Positions 31,979 to 43,183 are shown, counted from the first letter of the stretch. The stretch: 64,000 nucleotides of DNA from Isochrysis galbana (GCA_018136815.1 CM030937.1:3771820-3835819); one strand, 5' to 3'. Numbers and translations are program-made. Notes: generated by a model not told the origin, from the sequence alone.

Positions 31979-33515
31979 GCCCTTCCCTTCCTCACCCTCA
32001 TTCCCCGCCTTGCGGCAACTCCCCTCGTGCTCTACTTAGGGGCTCGGGATATGTGGGGGGTCCGAGCGGAGCTGTGTGCACTTGTCCTCAGCGGCGTGTT
32101 CTCCGCTCCCTCCTGTGCCACTGAGTGACCCGTTTGTTTTTATAGTTGTTCCATGGCCCCTTGGCTTAATGTGCGCGGCGTTCCTCTTAGATAACCTATA
32201 GTGATCGATCGCGTTCTTAGATGGTAAGTTTCCCCGGGCCGACGCTTCATGTTATGCGAGTCTTTCAGCGAGGCCAAGTGCTTTTGCTACGAGGCGGGTG
32301 TTTTCGCTCAGTTGTAGTCTACCTTTCTCGTTTTCAATGAATACGGGGGCGCTGAGTTCTAGCGATTTCTTGAGTTTGGGCTTTCTCCCTTGAGCGGCTT
32401 TGTGCGTGCGTGCAGAGCAGTGCGCTTTTGGCGGGGTGAGGCCCCTGACTAATGTAGTGAATCTCACTAGTGTAGACTCTAGGATAGGTATGTAGTGGTA
32501 TTCGTATGACTCAAATTCTACTCTGTAGAAGTCTCTTAGTATATATTTCCACGCTATCACGTATAGTGCTTTTAGGCTTTCGGGAGTGTTCGTACCAGGA
32601 TATGCAAATAATCTATCCTTTATTTTCTGTGTGCGTGTCCTTCTGGGGGGAGGAGTGTAGTTGTTGAGGGCGTCTATGGTCTCGAAGATGGTTTTCGTCG
32701 CGGGACACCACGCTAGATGGCACGAGTTTTCGCGGTGTCGACGACATAGCCTACATATGTCTGTCTGAGTGTCTGTGAATCTATTTCTAGTACCAATTCT
32801 TCTGTGTGTGATATGTTTGAAGTGGAGGTGCTTGTCTGTGTGTTTCAATAACGGCATTGTGTATAGTTTAGCTATGTGCTTCCATTCTTCTTTTGTGATA
32901 TTCAGCCTTCTCTCCCATGCTAATCTTGCCGCTTGCGGGGCGTTGCTCCGGGTCGCTTTAAGCGTGGCCTTGGTAATGTCTGCGACTGTTATCGCGTCAA
33001 GTGCGACCTTTCCTTTTCGTATGGCATATTCATCCGCGAGGGGGTACTCCATGTGCCTTGGGCCTTTGTATCCGCCCTCCCATCTGGCTGGCGGGTGATA
33101 GTGTTGGATCTCTCCGACTTCTGCCACGTTGCCGGTGTCTGTTACCTCTCCTAGGTAGTCAGTTTCGATATGTAGCCATATATTGTTTAGCTTGCTGATG
33201 TATTTTTCGTCTTCAGAAACCCTGACCTCTTTGTTCTGTGGCTCGGTCCCCGGTCTTTGAGGCGGGGTGTTTGTGTCGTGCGACTTTTGTCCTTCAGTGG
33301 CTGAAGGCGGGCGCTCTTTCGAACGCTCTATCACACGCGTTGCGTGGCCGACTATCTCGTCCCACGAGTCGAGAAAATCTTTTTTGTGTATCGAGCGTCC
33401 CTCGTGAATGAACGTTTCGGGTAGGTGTTCGAGATATGCCGAGCACTCTTTTTTGCTATACGGCGTTGTAAAAGCGCCGTCTTTGAATACGTTATGTATT
33501 ACGTTGGTTTGCAAC
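31979..33515 (-). mobile_element. 5'-truncated LINE copy
   Basis: The coding part (about 33515 to 32252) matches the C-terminal third of the LINE ORF: NVIHNVFKDGAFTTPYSKKE, then DSWDEIVGHA, RRIGTRNRFTDTQTDICRLC and AQGRKPKLKK. It is open without frameshift. Homology begins at the NVIHNVF segment, so the copy lacks endonuclease and RT. Its 3' UTR extends to about 31979, where the R5 element starts. Confidence 0.85.
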
Positions 33516-33659
33516 GCTTCCCCTTTCGCGCCAATCGTTCGCGTCAGCCGATTTGCAAACCCAGTCCACATTGAAAAAATGCCTATGTCAATCGTGTTTC
33601 GAGTGCTGAGCCCCCCCCTCCTCACCCCATTAAGCCAGCATGTACCGGCAACCCCCCCA

Positions 33660-34058
33660 TTGAAGTTGCGGTTTATTTATTTCAAGTTTTGGGGAGCTGT
33701 GAAAAGAAAACTGAAAATTTTTTCAGTTTTGGAACGGAGGTAGTATTTTTATATTATGTCTTTAATAATCTTTAATTTAATTACCATATTGTACTTATAT
33801 ATTACTACATATTTTAATATTAATGCTAGTAACTTTATGTCATTTCTAAAATTGTTAGCTGTTAGATACTAGATACTCTAAGTTTTAAAAACTATTTTTA
33901 CGGGGGAGAAAGAGAACAGAGAAAAGAGGAGAAAAAACTATTTTTACGTACGGGGGAGAAAGAGAACAGAGAAAAGAGGAGAAAGGAGAACAGAGGATAG
34001 GAGGGGGGAAGAGAGAGAGAAGGAGAGCGAGCCAAAGAGAGGAGGAACCCCCCGTTTG
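33660..34058. repeat. AT-rich segment followed by a tandem duplication
   Basis: 33700-33900 is strikingly AT-rich in an otherwise GC-rich region. It is followed by a direct duplication (about 33888-33938 and 33938-33985) sharing AAACTATTTTTACG and GGGGGAGAAAGAGAACAGAG. No gene seen. Confidence 0.6.
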
Positions 34059-34363
34059 CTATCGGGGGATTTCCTCTTCCCCCGATAGCTATCGGGGGGT
34101 CCGCTTACGGCACCCCCCAGGAGCTATCCCCCGATAGCTCTCGGGGGAGTTTCTCGGCCCCCCGATAGCTCTCGGGGGGGCTGTTGGCGATCGGGAAAAA
34201 ATTTCCCCCCGATAGCTATCGGGGGCCGTTGGCTCCTGGGGGGTAACATTTACAAAATATAGAGCTGGCGGGTAGAGTAAAAAATAGAGTTGTCAGCGGC
34301 AATGAAAAAAATATTCGTCTCGCTCGCCTCGTCCGTGATTTCGCGCCAACTCTACCCGCCAGC
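34059..34363. promoter_or_regulatory. Cluster of GC-rich palindromes and nested inverted repeats
   Basis: Perfect 20-bp palindromes CCCCCGATAGCTATCGGGGG at 34079-34098 and 34206-34225, with near-palindromic variants (GATAGCTCTC centre) at 34128-34147 and 34158-34179. A 13-bp inverted pair (34112-34124 and 34232-34244) encloses three of them. A second, perfect 15-bp inverted pair follows (34264-34278 and 34349-34363). All lie just before the ATG at 34403. They could be regulator binding sites, hairpins, or termini of small inverted-repeat elements. Confidence 0.6.
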
Positions 34364-34402
34364 GGCAGCCCCCGCGAGAACGGCACGCCCTCGGCCGCAA
34401 CT

Positions 34403-35383
34403 ATGCCCGCGAGCTCTCCGCGTCGACGGCACTGGGACTCGGACATACATGACCTGAGCATCTTTCGAGCGACTAGGCTCGAGCGTGAGCAGCGTAGGCT
34501 GCGGCATCAGTCACCCAATGCAGAAGAGGCACGCAAGGATCTTGAGGAGCGTCGGCGAGCTCTGGCCGGAGGCAATTTCAAATACGTGCTCGAGGCACTC
34601 GACAAGCACAACAGAGCTCTTCTGACAAACTCAGAGTGTAGCCGTCCACTTCTCGCACCTCGGGTTGAGCCCAACCGAGAGATGACGGAGTCGCACAGTT
34701 TGGAGAGTTGCCAGTGCCACTGTCGGGAGTGCATCACTTCTGATGTTGCTTCTTCAAAAGCATGCCCACAAACAGATGTAGGTGAAAAGGAGGAGGAAGT
34801 GCAGGGGAACCGGACCCACGACCGACATCAGAAGAGCCCGCTCCTCCAGCGCCGCGGCGTGTTGTGCACAGCCGGGTGGGATGCTCCACACCTTGCAGAT
34901 GAGTCAGTTCAGATGCTTGAGCCTAAGACTGCACCAGATCAGCTGCCAGGGCTCAAGGGAGACGAAGTCAAAGAGGCCCCTGAATGTCATGGCCCGACAG
35001 TGGCACCGCGTCGACCTGATAAGCTTGGACTTGCGCGTCTGCAGGATGGTATACAGCGGCTTGAAGCAGTAGTGACTGAGTGTGAAGGACTGCGCCATCA
35101 CCGTAGCGAGAATGTGTCTTGTTCAGCCATACCTACTTCTGCACGAGCCATGTATGGGGCCGGTGGCTTGAGGTCAAAGGCTGCTTGCAAGCGAAGTGCA
35201 GAACCGACGACGTTTTTGGATTGCAACCAAAAGGCGATTGAGGTGTTTACCCGCCTCGCCAAAAACCTCAGCGAATCAGAAATGGAGAAGCGTGATCTTC
35301 AGCGAGTATGCAAGGAACTACAAGTCGAACTGAAGCGCTCTCAGTGCGAACTACACATCCAGTCTCAAGAATCAGTCGCGGAC
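34403..35383 (+). CDS. Coiled-coil protein, unrecognised, 3' end in gap
   Basis: 327 residues from ATG 34403 to the gap. Features: a charged N-terminal helix (LEREQRRLRHQSPNAEEARK), NFKYVLEALDKHNRALL, a disordered Cys/His-containing middle, and a C-terminal coiled coil (LAKNLSESEMEKRDLQRVCK, LQVELKRSQCELHIQ). This is not a dynein tail: it has none of the expected linker or AAA1 features. The open frame runs through the 100 N into dynein only because the gap length happens to keep phase. A centrosomal or cytoskeletal role is possible but unsupported. Confidence 0.55.
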
Positions 35384-35483
35384 NNNNNNNNNNNNNNNNN
35401 NNNNNNNNNNNNNNNNNNNNNNNNNNNNNNNNNNNNNNNNNNNNNNNNNNNNNNNNNNNNNNNNNNNNNNNNNNNNNNNNNNN
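35384..35483. other. Assembly gap (100 N)
   Basis: Placeholder gap. The dynein gene after it lacks its tail, linker and AAA1, normally well over 1,500 residues. The coiled-coil gene before it lacks its end. So at least about 5 kb is missing here, or the two sides are misjoined. Confidence 0.95.
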
Positions 35484-35485
35484 AC

Positions 35486-38400
35486 ATTTTCCCGGGCGTG
35501 CAAGAGCCGAACGCCGAGTATCCAGAGCTTGAAGCGCAAATCAAGGCCGTGACCGAAAACGACTTCAAACTGCAGTTCGTGCCGAACTTCTTGGTGAAAT
35601 GTATCCAGCTCTACGAAATGACAGTCGTGCGCCACGGCATGATGCTCGTCGGCCCGACTGGCGGCGGCAAGTCCCGCATTCTACGCGTCCTTCAAGCTGC
35701 CATGTCGCGTGTAGAGAATGACCCGAACTTCGAGAAGGTACGCGTCCTGATGATGAATCCGAAATCCATCACCATGAATCAGTTGTACGGCTCGTTCGAC
35801 CTCCAAACCGGTGAGTGGACCGATGGCATCGCGGCTGTGCTCATTCGTCACATGTCGTCGCCAGACACTGAGGAAACAGGTGTCACTCTCGATAACCTGA
35901 AATGGATGGTGTTCGACGGTCCTGTCGACGCGATCTGGATCGAGAACATGAACACTGTTCTTGACGACAACAAGAAGCTCTGCCTTAACTCGGGTGAAAT
36001 CATTCCACTGGCTGAGACGAATCGGGTCGTCTTCGAAGTCGAAGACCTGGCCGTCGCATCGCCGGCTACAGTATCGCGCTGCGGCATGATCTATGTTGAG
36101 CCGGCCTACCTGCTCCCGACGCGTCACAGGCCGGACCAAGCTGCCGAGGCTCCGCTGCTCAAGACTTGGCTGATGGAGTTGCCATCACCCATTGATGAAC
36201 ACCGCGAGACGCTCGCTACGCTGATCAACACTTTCGTCGTCCCGTGCACGGAGCTGCTTCGCCTGGAGCTCACGCAGCCCATCATGGCCCCAGTCTCTTC
36301 CGTGTTCGCAAATATTCTCCGTGTGCTTGAGTGCCATCTCTTCAGCTTGTTGCCCGACCCATCTATGGAACCCGACCCAGAGGCTGAGGCGGCCACAAAG
36401 GCAAGGTTACCAAAGCTCATTGAGCCGGCATTTTTCATCGCGCTCATCTGGGGAGTTGGAGGGCTTGTGGACCAGAGTTCCCGGATCAAGTTCGATGCCT
36501 TTCTCCGTGAGAGGATGAAGGAGCACAACGCGAAAGCGGGAGGCTTGCCTGCGACGGGCAGCATATTCGACTACGCGTTTGATATGAAGGACGGCAAATG
36601 GCTGCCATGGATTAAGACGGTACCCGAATACGTCATCGATTCCAAGACAGACTTCAAGGCAGACTTCAACTCACTTATCGTCCCGACGGCATCGTCGATT
36701 TGCTACGCCTCGCTCATTGACACTCTCATGTCGGGCAACAAGCACACACTCATAATTGGCCCGACTGGCACTGCCAAGTCGGTGACCGTATCGCAGTACC
36801 TTACCCGCGGCATCTCAGCCCGCTACGACCCGATCATGATGTCGTTTTCGGCGCAGACGTCGGCAAATCAGACACAAGACATTCTCGATAGCAAATTCGA
36901 GAAGCGCCGGCAGGGCCAGGACAAGGACACGGGCCTAGCCTACACAATGTGGGGCCCGATGCTGGGCAAGCGCTTCCTCATCTTTATCGACGACTTCAAC
37001 ATGCCCAAGCGCGAGACGTACGGCGCGCAACCTCCCGTTGAGCTGATGCGCCAAATGATCGATACTGCCGCCTACGCGCCGCCCGGTGCGCCCGGATTCG
37101 GTGGCGGCTGGTATGATCGCAAGACCCTCCGCTGGAAGTCTATCGTCGATGTGACGCTTGTCGCGGCAATGGGCCCCCCCGGCGGCGGACGGCAGTTGAT
37201 GACAAACCGCATGATTCGGCACATGCACCTGCTCAACTTCACGACCATGTCCGACGAGGTTGTTGAGGGCATTTTCACTACCATCACGAAGGCCTTCCTC
37301 GAAAACGACTTAGGGGTTGGCGAGCTTGTGCCCATGGCTGCGCCGCTTGTCCAGGCCACCATAGGGCTCTATACAAGGACGTGCGACGTGCTCCGACCGA
37401 TGCCGTCGAAGCCACACTACACCTTCAACTTGCGCGAGATATCTAAGGTCATCCAAGGTGTGCTCATGGCTGACAAAAGGCGCACCACAAGCCGCGACGC
37501 CCTCGCCCACCTCTGGGCACACGAGTGCCAACGTGTCTTCTCGGATCGCCTCATCAACGACGAGGACCGCTCTTGGTTCCTGCAAGAGGTGAAGATCCAG
37601 ATGAAAGAGCACCTGAAGCTCGTGTACGAGAAAATTTTGGACACGTCGCGACCACTACTATACTGCGACTTCTTCACCGCTGGCTCCGACCCTCCCATAT
37701 ACGAGGAGGTGAAGTCGGTGGACAAGCTGACGGAGATTTGCAGGGAGCATCAGCACGAGTACAACGAGCAGCACCTGCCAATGTCGCTCGTGCTCTTCGA
37801 GGATGCCTTAGGCCACGTCTGTCGCATCTCGCGCGTGCTCCGTCAACCTTCGGGCAATGCCCTGCTCCTGGGCGTTGGCGGTTCAGGTCGACAGTCGCTT
37901 ACGCGTCTAGCAGCGCATATTGCCGACTACAAGGTGTTCCAGATTGAGATCACCAAGAACTATCGCGTCATCGAATGGCGCGAGGATCTCAAAACAGTCC
38001 TCAAGATGGCGGGCTACAGCATGGAGCCTGTCGTCTTCTTGTTTGTCGACACGCAAATTTCAGAGGAGGTATTCTTGGAGAATGTGAACAACATCTTATC
38101 CTCGGGCGAGGTGCCCAATCTTTTCGAGGAGTCGGACCTAGGAACTATTTTCGAGAAAATGACCCAAATCCTGGTGTCGAAGGGAGAGGTAGTGACCAAG
38201 ACTGCGCTCTACGCGCAGTTCGTCAAGCTCGTGAAGAAGAACTTGCACGTCGTCATGTGTATGTCGCCACTCGGCGGCGAATACACCGATCGCATCCGCC
38301 AATTCCCGTCGCTTATCAACAACACGACGACGGACTGGTTCTCGCCCTGGCCCAATTCGGCCCTTAAGGCCGTCGCCCGCACACTCATGGCAGAGCAAGC

Positions 38401-41400
38401 TGATGCTATGGATGAGAAGACCTTTTCGTCCATCGTTGACATCTGCGGCTCCATGCACTCGGCAGTTCGCAACAATTCGACAAAGTTTTTGGAAGAGATG
38501 CGCCGTCACAATTATGTGACACCAACCTCCTACTTGGAGCTCATCTCTGTGATCAAAATCGTTCTCAAGCAGCGGCAAGATAAGATCAACATGCGACGCA
38601 ATCAACTCTCGAACGGCCTTGACAAGCTGAACCAGACCAAGTCTGAAGTCTCGGTTCTAAAGCAGCAACTGGCTGAGCAGCAGCCCATCCTGATCGAGAC
38701 TTCGCAAAAGGTGAAGGAACAGCAAGCGCAGATTGCTGTTGACAAGGAGGAGGCCCTCGTCATCAAGGAGCAAGCTGAAGCCTCGTCTGCTGCCGCTGCC
38801 GCCAAGGCGGCGGAGTGCAAGGGCATCAAGGACGAGGCGGAAGCGGGTCTTGCCGAAGCACTTCCTGCGCTCGACGCCGCAGTGAAATGTCTCTCGAAGC
38901 TGGATAAGTCGCAGATTGTCGAGGTGAAGGCGCTCAAGAAGCCTCCCTCTGGGGTACGCCTCGTGCTTCAGGCTGTCTGCATAATGTTCCAGATCAAGTC
39001 CGTCAAGATCCCCGACCCTGAGAACCCGCAGAAAAAGATTGACGACTACTGGGGCCCTTCTCAAAAGATGCTCAATGACCTTGGGCCAGATAAGTTCAAG
39101 CAAGCCTTGATTGACTTTGATAAGGACAACATCCCGGACTCGGTGATCAAGCAGGTGGAGCCCATCTGCCTCTCTGACGAATTCCAACCGGAGATCATTG
39201 TCAAGGTTTCAGTCGCTTGTGAGGCAATGTGCCTGTGGGTGCAGGCCATGCGAAAGTATTACTACGTCTCCAAGGAGGTGGAGCCCAAGCGGCGGCAGCT
39301 CGCCGCGGCAGAGGCCGAATTGAAGGCAGCGATGGATAGTAAGCAAGAAGCCGAGGCCAAGCTAGACGCAGTGACTAAGAAAGTCGCGGCGCTCGAGGCC
39401 GCGTTGAAGGAGGCGGTCGACAAAATGGCCTCCTTGGAGGAGCAAGTCGCTCGCGCGACTGTGCAGCTGTCCAACGCCGATAAGCTCATCGGTGGCTTGG
39501 GCGGCGAGGCCAAGTCCTGGGAGGAGCAAGTGGCTCAGCTGTCCGTGCAGCTCAACAATGTGATGGGCGACGTACTTGTGTGCGCCGGGACCATATCTTA
39601 CCTGGGCCCTTTTACCGCCGGCTATCGCACCAGGATCGTTGCCGAGTGGCTCAATGAGATGACGGCCAAAGAGCTGGCGTTTACCCCAGACTGCTCGCTC
39701 TCCAAAATTTTGGCCGATCCGGTCCAAGTGCGCCAATGGAATATCGATGGCCTCCCGGCGGACGCCTTCTCGATTGAAAACGGCATTATCATGTCGGTGA
39801 CCAAAAGGTGGCCGCTCATGATTGACCCGCAGGGTCAGGCCAATCGTTTTGTGAAGCTCTCTAAGGCCAAGGCGCAGCTGAAAACGATCAAGGCATCCGA
39901 CGCGACTAAGAAAATACAACAGACTCTAGAGATGGGCATCCGTGTTGGTCAGCCGGTTCTCTTGGAGAATGTGCTCGAGACCCTCGACCCTTTCCTGGAG
40001 CCCGTTCTCGCCAACCAAACATATAAAGACGCCTCCGGCTCTCTTGTAATTAAGCTTGGCGAGACCGTCATCCCGTTCCACCAAGACTTCAACTTACAAT
40101 TGACTACAGTCATCCCGAACCCGCACTACGCGCCCGAGGTGTCCGTCAAAGTGACCCTTCTCAACTTCGCAATCACGCAATCGGGCCTCGAGGACCAACT
40201 TTTGGTGCAGACCGTTGAGACGGAGCGTCCCGACCTCGCCGAGAAGAAGAATCAGTTAGTGCTGCAAAATGCCGAGAATCAGCGCAAACTTGCGGAACTG
40301 CAAGACGAAATCTTGCACCTTCTTTCCAATTCGGAAGGGAACATCCTCGACGACACGAATCTCATCGAGACTCTTGCCGTCTCCAAGACGACCTCCGAGA
40401 CCATCATGGCCGCCGTGGCCGAGGCGCAAGTCGCCGAGAAGGAGATCGACGAGACCCGCGCCAAATATGTTCCAGTGGCCGTACGTGGAGCCATCCTCTT
40501 CTTTTGCATATCTGATCTCTCGCTCGTAGATGCGATGTACCAATACTCACTTACCTGGTTCAAAGCCCTCTTCCTTATGGCCACCAATGCCGCAGAGAAG
40601 TCTGACAACTTAGATGAGCGCATAACCAACATCATCAACCAATCGACGTACACGACTTACACGAACGTCTGCCGTTCCATCTTTGAGATACACAAGCTCA
40701 TGTTCTCCTTCACACTATGCATCAAGATCTTGATGAGCACGAACGAGATCGATCCAGTGCAATGGCGCTTCTTGCTCGCCGGCGGCCAGCTCCCCTCGGG
40801 ACGCGCCAAGCCGGACGCCCCCTGGCTCGTTGAGTCGGCGTGGGTTGAGATCATTAACCTCGCCGCGATCTCCAAGTACGCTGGTATCGACGAGCATGTC
40901 GCTAACAACTTGGAGCAGTGGCGCAAGCTGTATGACTCGCCTACCCCGCATGAAGACGCACTGCCATCGCCGTGGAACAGCGACCTCAATCACTTCGAGA
41001 AGCTGCTCGTCCTCCGTGCGCTGCGCCCCGACAAGTGTATCCCTGCAGTGCAAATGTTCGTGGAGGCGAAGCTTGGACGACGCTTCATCGAGCCGCCGCC
41101 CTTCGACCTAAATGCGGCATTCCAAGATTCCACTGTACAGATGCCTCTAATTTTTGTGCTCTCCACTGGATCTGATCCTGTCAAGGGCCTGCTAGCGTAC
41201 GCCGAATCGGCAGGCATGGGTTCCAAGCTGGACTACATTTCTCTCGGCCAGGGCCAAGGCCCGAAGGCGGAGAAATTGATCAAGACGGGCAAGGAGCAAG
41301 GGCGATGGGTGCTCCTCATGAATTGCCACCTCTTCATCTCGTGGCTCACGACGCTTGAGAAGGAAGTCGAAGATATTGACCCCCAAAAGACGGACTCCTC

Positions 41401-42946
41401 CTTCCGCCTATGGCTAACTTCGATGCCGTCGCCTAAGTTCCCCGTCTCGGTGCTGCAAAATGGCGTGAAGATGACGAACGAGCCCCCCAAAGGTTTGCGT
41501 GCTAATATGATGGCAACCATCCAAGCCATGCCGAGCGAGCGTTTCGACGCCACGAACAAGCCCGAGATTTGGCGCAAGGTCATGTTTGGTTTGCTCATGT
41601 TCAATGCGGTCATTCTCGAGCGGAGAAAGTTCGGGGCTCTCGGCTGGAATATCCAATATCAATTCACGGACGGTGACACGGATGCGACGTTACGCCAGGC
41701 GGAGCTTCTCGTGAACGACTATGAGGAAGTGCCCTACAAGGTTATCGCTGCGCTTACCGCAGACGTCAATTACGGAGGGCGTGTCACTGACACATGGGAC
41801 CGCCGCACGATGTCCAACGTGCTTACTGCCTTCGCCAACCCCTCTGTGCTAGAGGTGGGCTACCACTTCTCGCCCTCGGGCATCTACAAGACGGTCGATG
41901 CGGCGGATGCCGACGGCTTCCTTGAATACCTCACGAGTCTCCCCGTCAACGCCGGCCCTGAGGTCTTTGGGCTGCACGATAACGCCGACATCACCTGCGC
42001 TCGGAATGACACGTACTCGATGTTCCGCACCATACTCTCGCTCCAGCCGCGTGCCGCTTCAGGCGGTGGCAAGTCGCGCGAGGAGGTGTTGACCGAGACT
42101 GCGAAGGATATCCTCGAGAAGATTGCCCAACCGTTCAACTTGGAGGCCGTCGCTGACAAGTACCCAACGACGTACGAGGAGTCGATGAACACAGTGGTGC
42201 AGCAAGAGTGCATTCGATACAACAAGATGCTGCGCGTGTTGCTTCGCTCGCTCAAGGACGTGATCAAGGCTCTCAAGGGTGAGGTAGTGATGACGGTCGA
42301 GCTGGAAGCGATGGGCTCCTCGCTCTACAACAACGAGGTGCCCGAGATGTGGTCCAAGGTTGCCTATCCCTCACTCAAGCCTCTCGGCACTTGGGTGCCC
42401 GACCTACAGTGTCGCCTCGCTTTCATTCAAAAATGGATTGATTCCGGAAAACCGCCCGCCTTCTGGATCTCCGGCTTTTACTTTCCGCAGGCGTTCATTA
42501 CGGGCACGATGCAAAACCACGCCCGGAAATACCAGATGCCGATCGATACGGTGTCGTTCGGCTTCAGCTTGGAGCCGCAGGCGTTCGAGGGTGACTCTTG
42601 TCCCTCGGTCACAGCGCCGCCGCAAGACGGTGCGTATATTTACGGCCTCTTCTTGGAGGGGGCGCGATGGGATGGGGAGAAGGGCCTGCTTCAAGAGTCG
42701 GAGGCGAAAGTGCTGTTTACGCAGTTGCCTATGATTCACATGCGGCCTGAACAGCATCGGAAGCCCCCAACTAAGGGCGTATACAATTGCCCCGTATACA
42801 AGACGCTCGCGCGCTTTGGAACGCTCTCGACCACCGGCCACTCGACAAATTTCGTGATGACGATCGAGGTGCCATGCGCAGCTGAGCAGCCACAGATCCA
42901 CTGGGTCAAACGCGGGGTCGCAGGCTTGCTTTCACTTAACTTCTAA
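35486..42946 (+). CDS. Axonemal inner-arm dynein heavy chain (DNAH1-like), AAA2 to C-terminus
   Basis: 2,486 residues without an intron. Seen in order: AAA2 with GPTGGGKS (35651-35674) and IENMNTVLDDNKKLCL; AAA3 with GPTGTAKS (near 36758); FIDDFNMPKRETYGAQPP; AAA4 with GVGGSGRQS (37871-37897); the coiled-coil stalk from about 38590, with the microtubule-binding segment VKALKKPPSGVRLVLQ; AAA5 with WPLMIDPQGQA; AAA6 with FVLSTGSDP; and the C-terminal CPVYKTLARFGTLSTTGHST motif ending HWVKRGVAGLLSLNF. The last motif resembles human DNAH1 more than DNAH3/7/12, from memory. It is a minus-end-directed motor of the inner arm of motile cilia. AAA1, the main ATPase site, is missing because of the gap. 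Confidence 0.93.
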   Translation: MFPGVQEPNAEYPELEAQIKAVTENDFKLQFVPNFLVKCIQLYEMTVVRHGMMLVGPTGGGKSRILRVLQAAMSRVENDPNFEKVRVLMMNPKSITMNQLYGSFDLQTGEWTDGIAAVLIRHMSSPDTEETGVTLDNLKWMVFDGPVDAIWIENMNTVLDDNKKLCLNSGEIIPLAETNRVVFEVEDLAVASPATVSRCGMIYVEPAYLLPTRHRPDQAAEAPLLKTWLMELPSPIDEHRETLATLINTFVVPCTELLRLELTQPIMAPVSSVFANILRVLECHLFSLLPDPSMEPDPEAEAATKARLPKLIEPAFFIALIWGVGGLVDQSSRIKFDAFLRERMKEHNAKAGGLPATGSIFDYAFDMKDGKWLPWIKTVPEYVIDSKTDFKADFNSLIVPTASSICYASLIDTLMSGNKHTLIIGPTGTAKSVTVSQYLTRGISARYDPIMMSFSAQTSANQTQDILDSKFEKRRQGQDKDTGLAYTMWGPMLGKRFLIFIDDFNMPKRETYGAQPPVELMRQMIDTAAYAPPGAPGFGGGWYDRKTLRWKSIVDVTLVAAMGPPGGGRQLMTNRMIRHMHLLNFTTMSDEVVEGIFTTITKAFLENDLGVGELVPMAAPLVQATIGLYTRTCDVLRPMPSKPHYTFNLREISKVIQGVLMADKRRTTSRDALAHLWAHECQRVFSDRLINDEDRSWFLQEVKIQMKEHLKLVYEKILDTSRPLLYCDFFTAGSDPPIYEEVKSVDKLTEICREHQHEYNEQHLPMSLVLFEDALGHVCRISRVLRQPSGNALLLGVGGSGRQSLTRLAAHIADYKVFQIEITKNYRVIEWREDLKTVLKMAGYSMEPVVFLFVDTQISEEVFLENVNNILSSGEVPNLFEESDLGTIFEKMTQILVSKGEVVTKTALYAQFVKLVKKNLHVVMCMSPLGGEYTDRIRQFPSLINNTTTDWFSPWPNSALKAVARTLMAEQADAMDEKTFSSIVDICGSMHSAVRNNSTKFLEEMRRHNYVTPTSYLELISVIKIVLKQRQDKINMRRNQLSNGLDKLNQTKSEVSVLKQQLAEQQPILIETSQKVKEQQAQIAVDKEEALVIKEQAEASSAAAAAKAAECKGIKDEAEAGLAEALPALDAAVKCLSKLDKSQIVEVKALKKPPSGVRLVLQAVCIMFQIKSVKIPDPENPQKKIDDYWGPSQKMLNDLGPDKFKQALIDFDKDNIPDSVIKQVEPICLSDEFQPEIIVKVSVACEAMCLWVQAMRKYYYVSKEVEPKRRQLAAAEAELKAAMDSKQEAEAKLDAVTKKVAALEAALKEAVDKMASLEEQVARATVQLSNADKLIGGLGGEAKSWEEQVAQLSVQLNNVMGDVLVCAGTISYLGPFTAGYRTRIVAEWLNEMTAKELAFTPDCSLSKILADPVQVRQWNIDGLPADAFSIENGIIMSVTKRWPLMIDPQGQANRFVKLSKAKAQLKTIKASDATKKIQQTLEMGIRVGQPVLLENVLETLDPFLEPVLANQTYKDASGSLVIKLGETVIPFHQDFNLQLTTVIPNPHYAPEVSVKVTLLNFAITQSGLEDQLLVQTVETERPDLAEKKNQLVLQNAENQRKLAELQDEILHLLSNSEGNILDDTNLIETLAVSKTTSETIMAAVAEAQVAEKEIDETRAKYVPVAVRGAILFFCISDLSLVDAMYQYSLTWFKALFLMATNAAEKSDNLDERITNIINQSTYTTYTNVCRSIFEIHKLMFSFTLCIKILMSTNEIDPVQWRFLLAGGQLPSGRAKPDAPWLVESAWVEIINLAAISKYAGIDEHVANNLEQWRKLYDSPTPHEDALPSPWNSDLNHFEKLLVLRALRPDKCIPAVQMFVEAKLGRRFIEPPPFDLNAAFQDSTVQMPLIFVLSTGSDPVKGLLAYAESAGMGSKLDYISLGQGQGPKAEKLIKTGKEQGRWVLLMNCHLFISWLTTLEKEVEDIDPQKTDSSFRLWLTSMPSPKFPVSVLQNGVKMTNEPPKGLRANMMATIQAMPSERFDATNKPEIWRKVMFGLLMFNAVILERRKFGALGWNIQYQFTDGDTDATLRQAELLVNDYEEVPYKVIAALTADVNYGGRVTDTWDRRTMSNVLTAFANPSVLEVGYHFSPSGIYKTVDAADADGFLEYLTSLPVNAGPEVFGLHDNADITCARNDTYSMFRTILSLQPRAASGGGKSREEVLTETAKDILEKIAQPFNLEAVADKYPTTYEESMNTVVQQECIRYNKMLRVLLRSLKDVIKALKGEVVMTVELEAMGSSLYNNEVPEMWSKVAYPSLKPLGTWVPDLQCRLAFIQKWIDSGKPPAFWISGFYFPQAFITGTMQNHARKYQMPIDTVSFGFSLEPQAFEGDSCPSVTAPPQDGAYIYGLFLEGARWDGEKGLLQESEAKVLFTQLPMIHMRPEQHRKPPTKGVYNCPVYKTLARFGTLSTTGHSTNFVMTIEVPCAAEQPQIHWVKRGVAGLLSLNF

Positions 42947-43183
42947 GTCAACGCCCGAATAACCCCCAGCTATGGCGATGCGCGTTGTCTAGCGTATTTG
43001 TTGTCTATCGGACGTGTGTATGCTTATGGGCGATGCAACGAGCAGCGAGGGTCTAGTGTGTTGCTCTATGTGCGAATGTGACGAGTTTACGTATATTTGT
43101 GTTGGGGGTGCTGCGTTGTGGCCTGCACTTGGCTAGCTTGTCCGTTGTCCGTTGGATTTTTGTCATGGCCTTACCGTGTAAGA
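42947..43183. other. Intergenic 3' flank of dynein
   Basis: TG-rich, with repeated GTGTGTATG-like words. No gene. Confidence 0.5.

Noticed and set aside
34403-42946. A single 2,847-residue ORF
   Set aside because: It crosses 100 N. The parts before and after are unrelated in content and the gap length is arbitrary.
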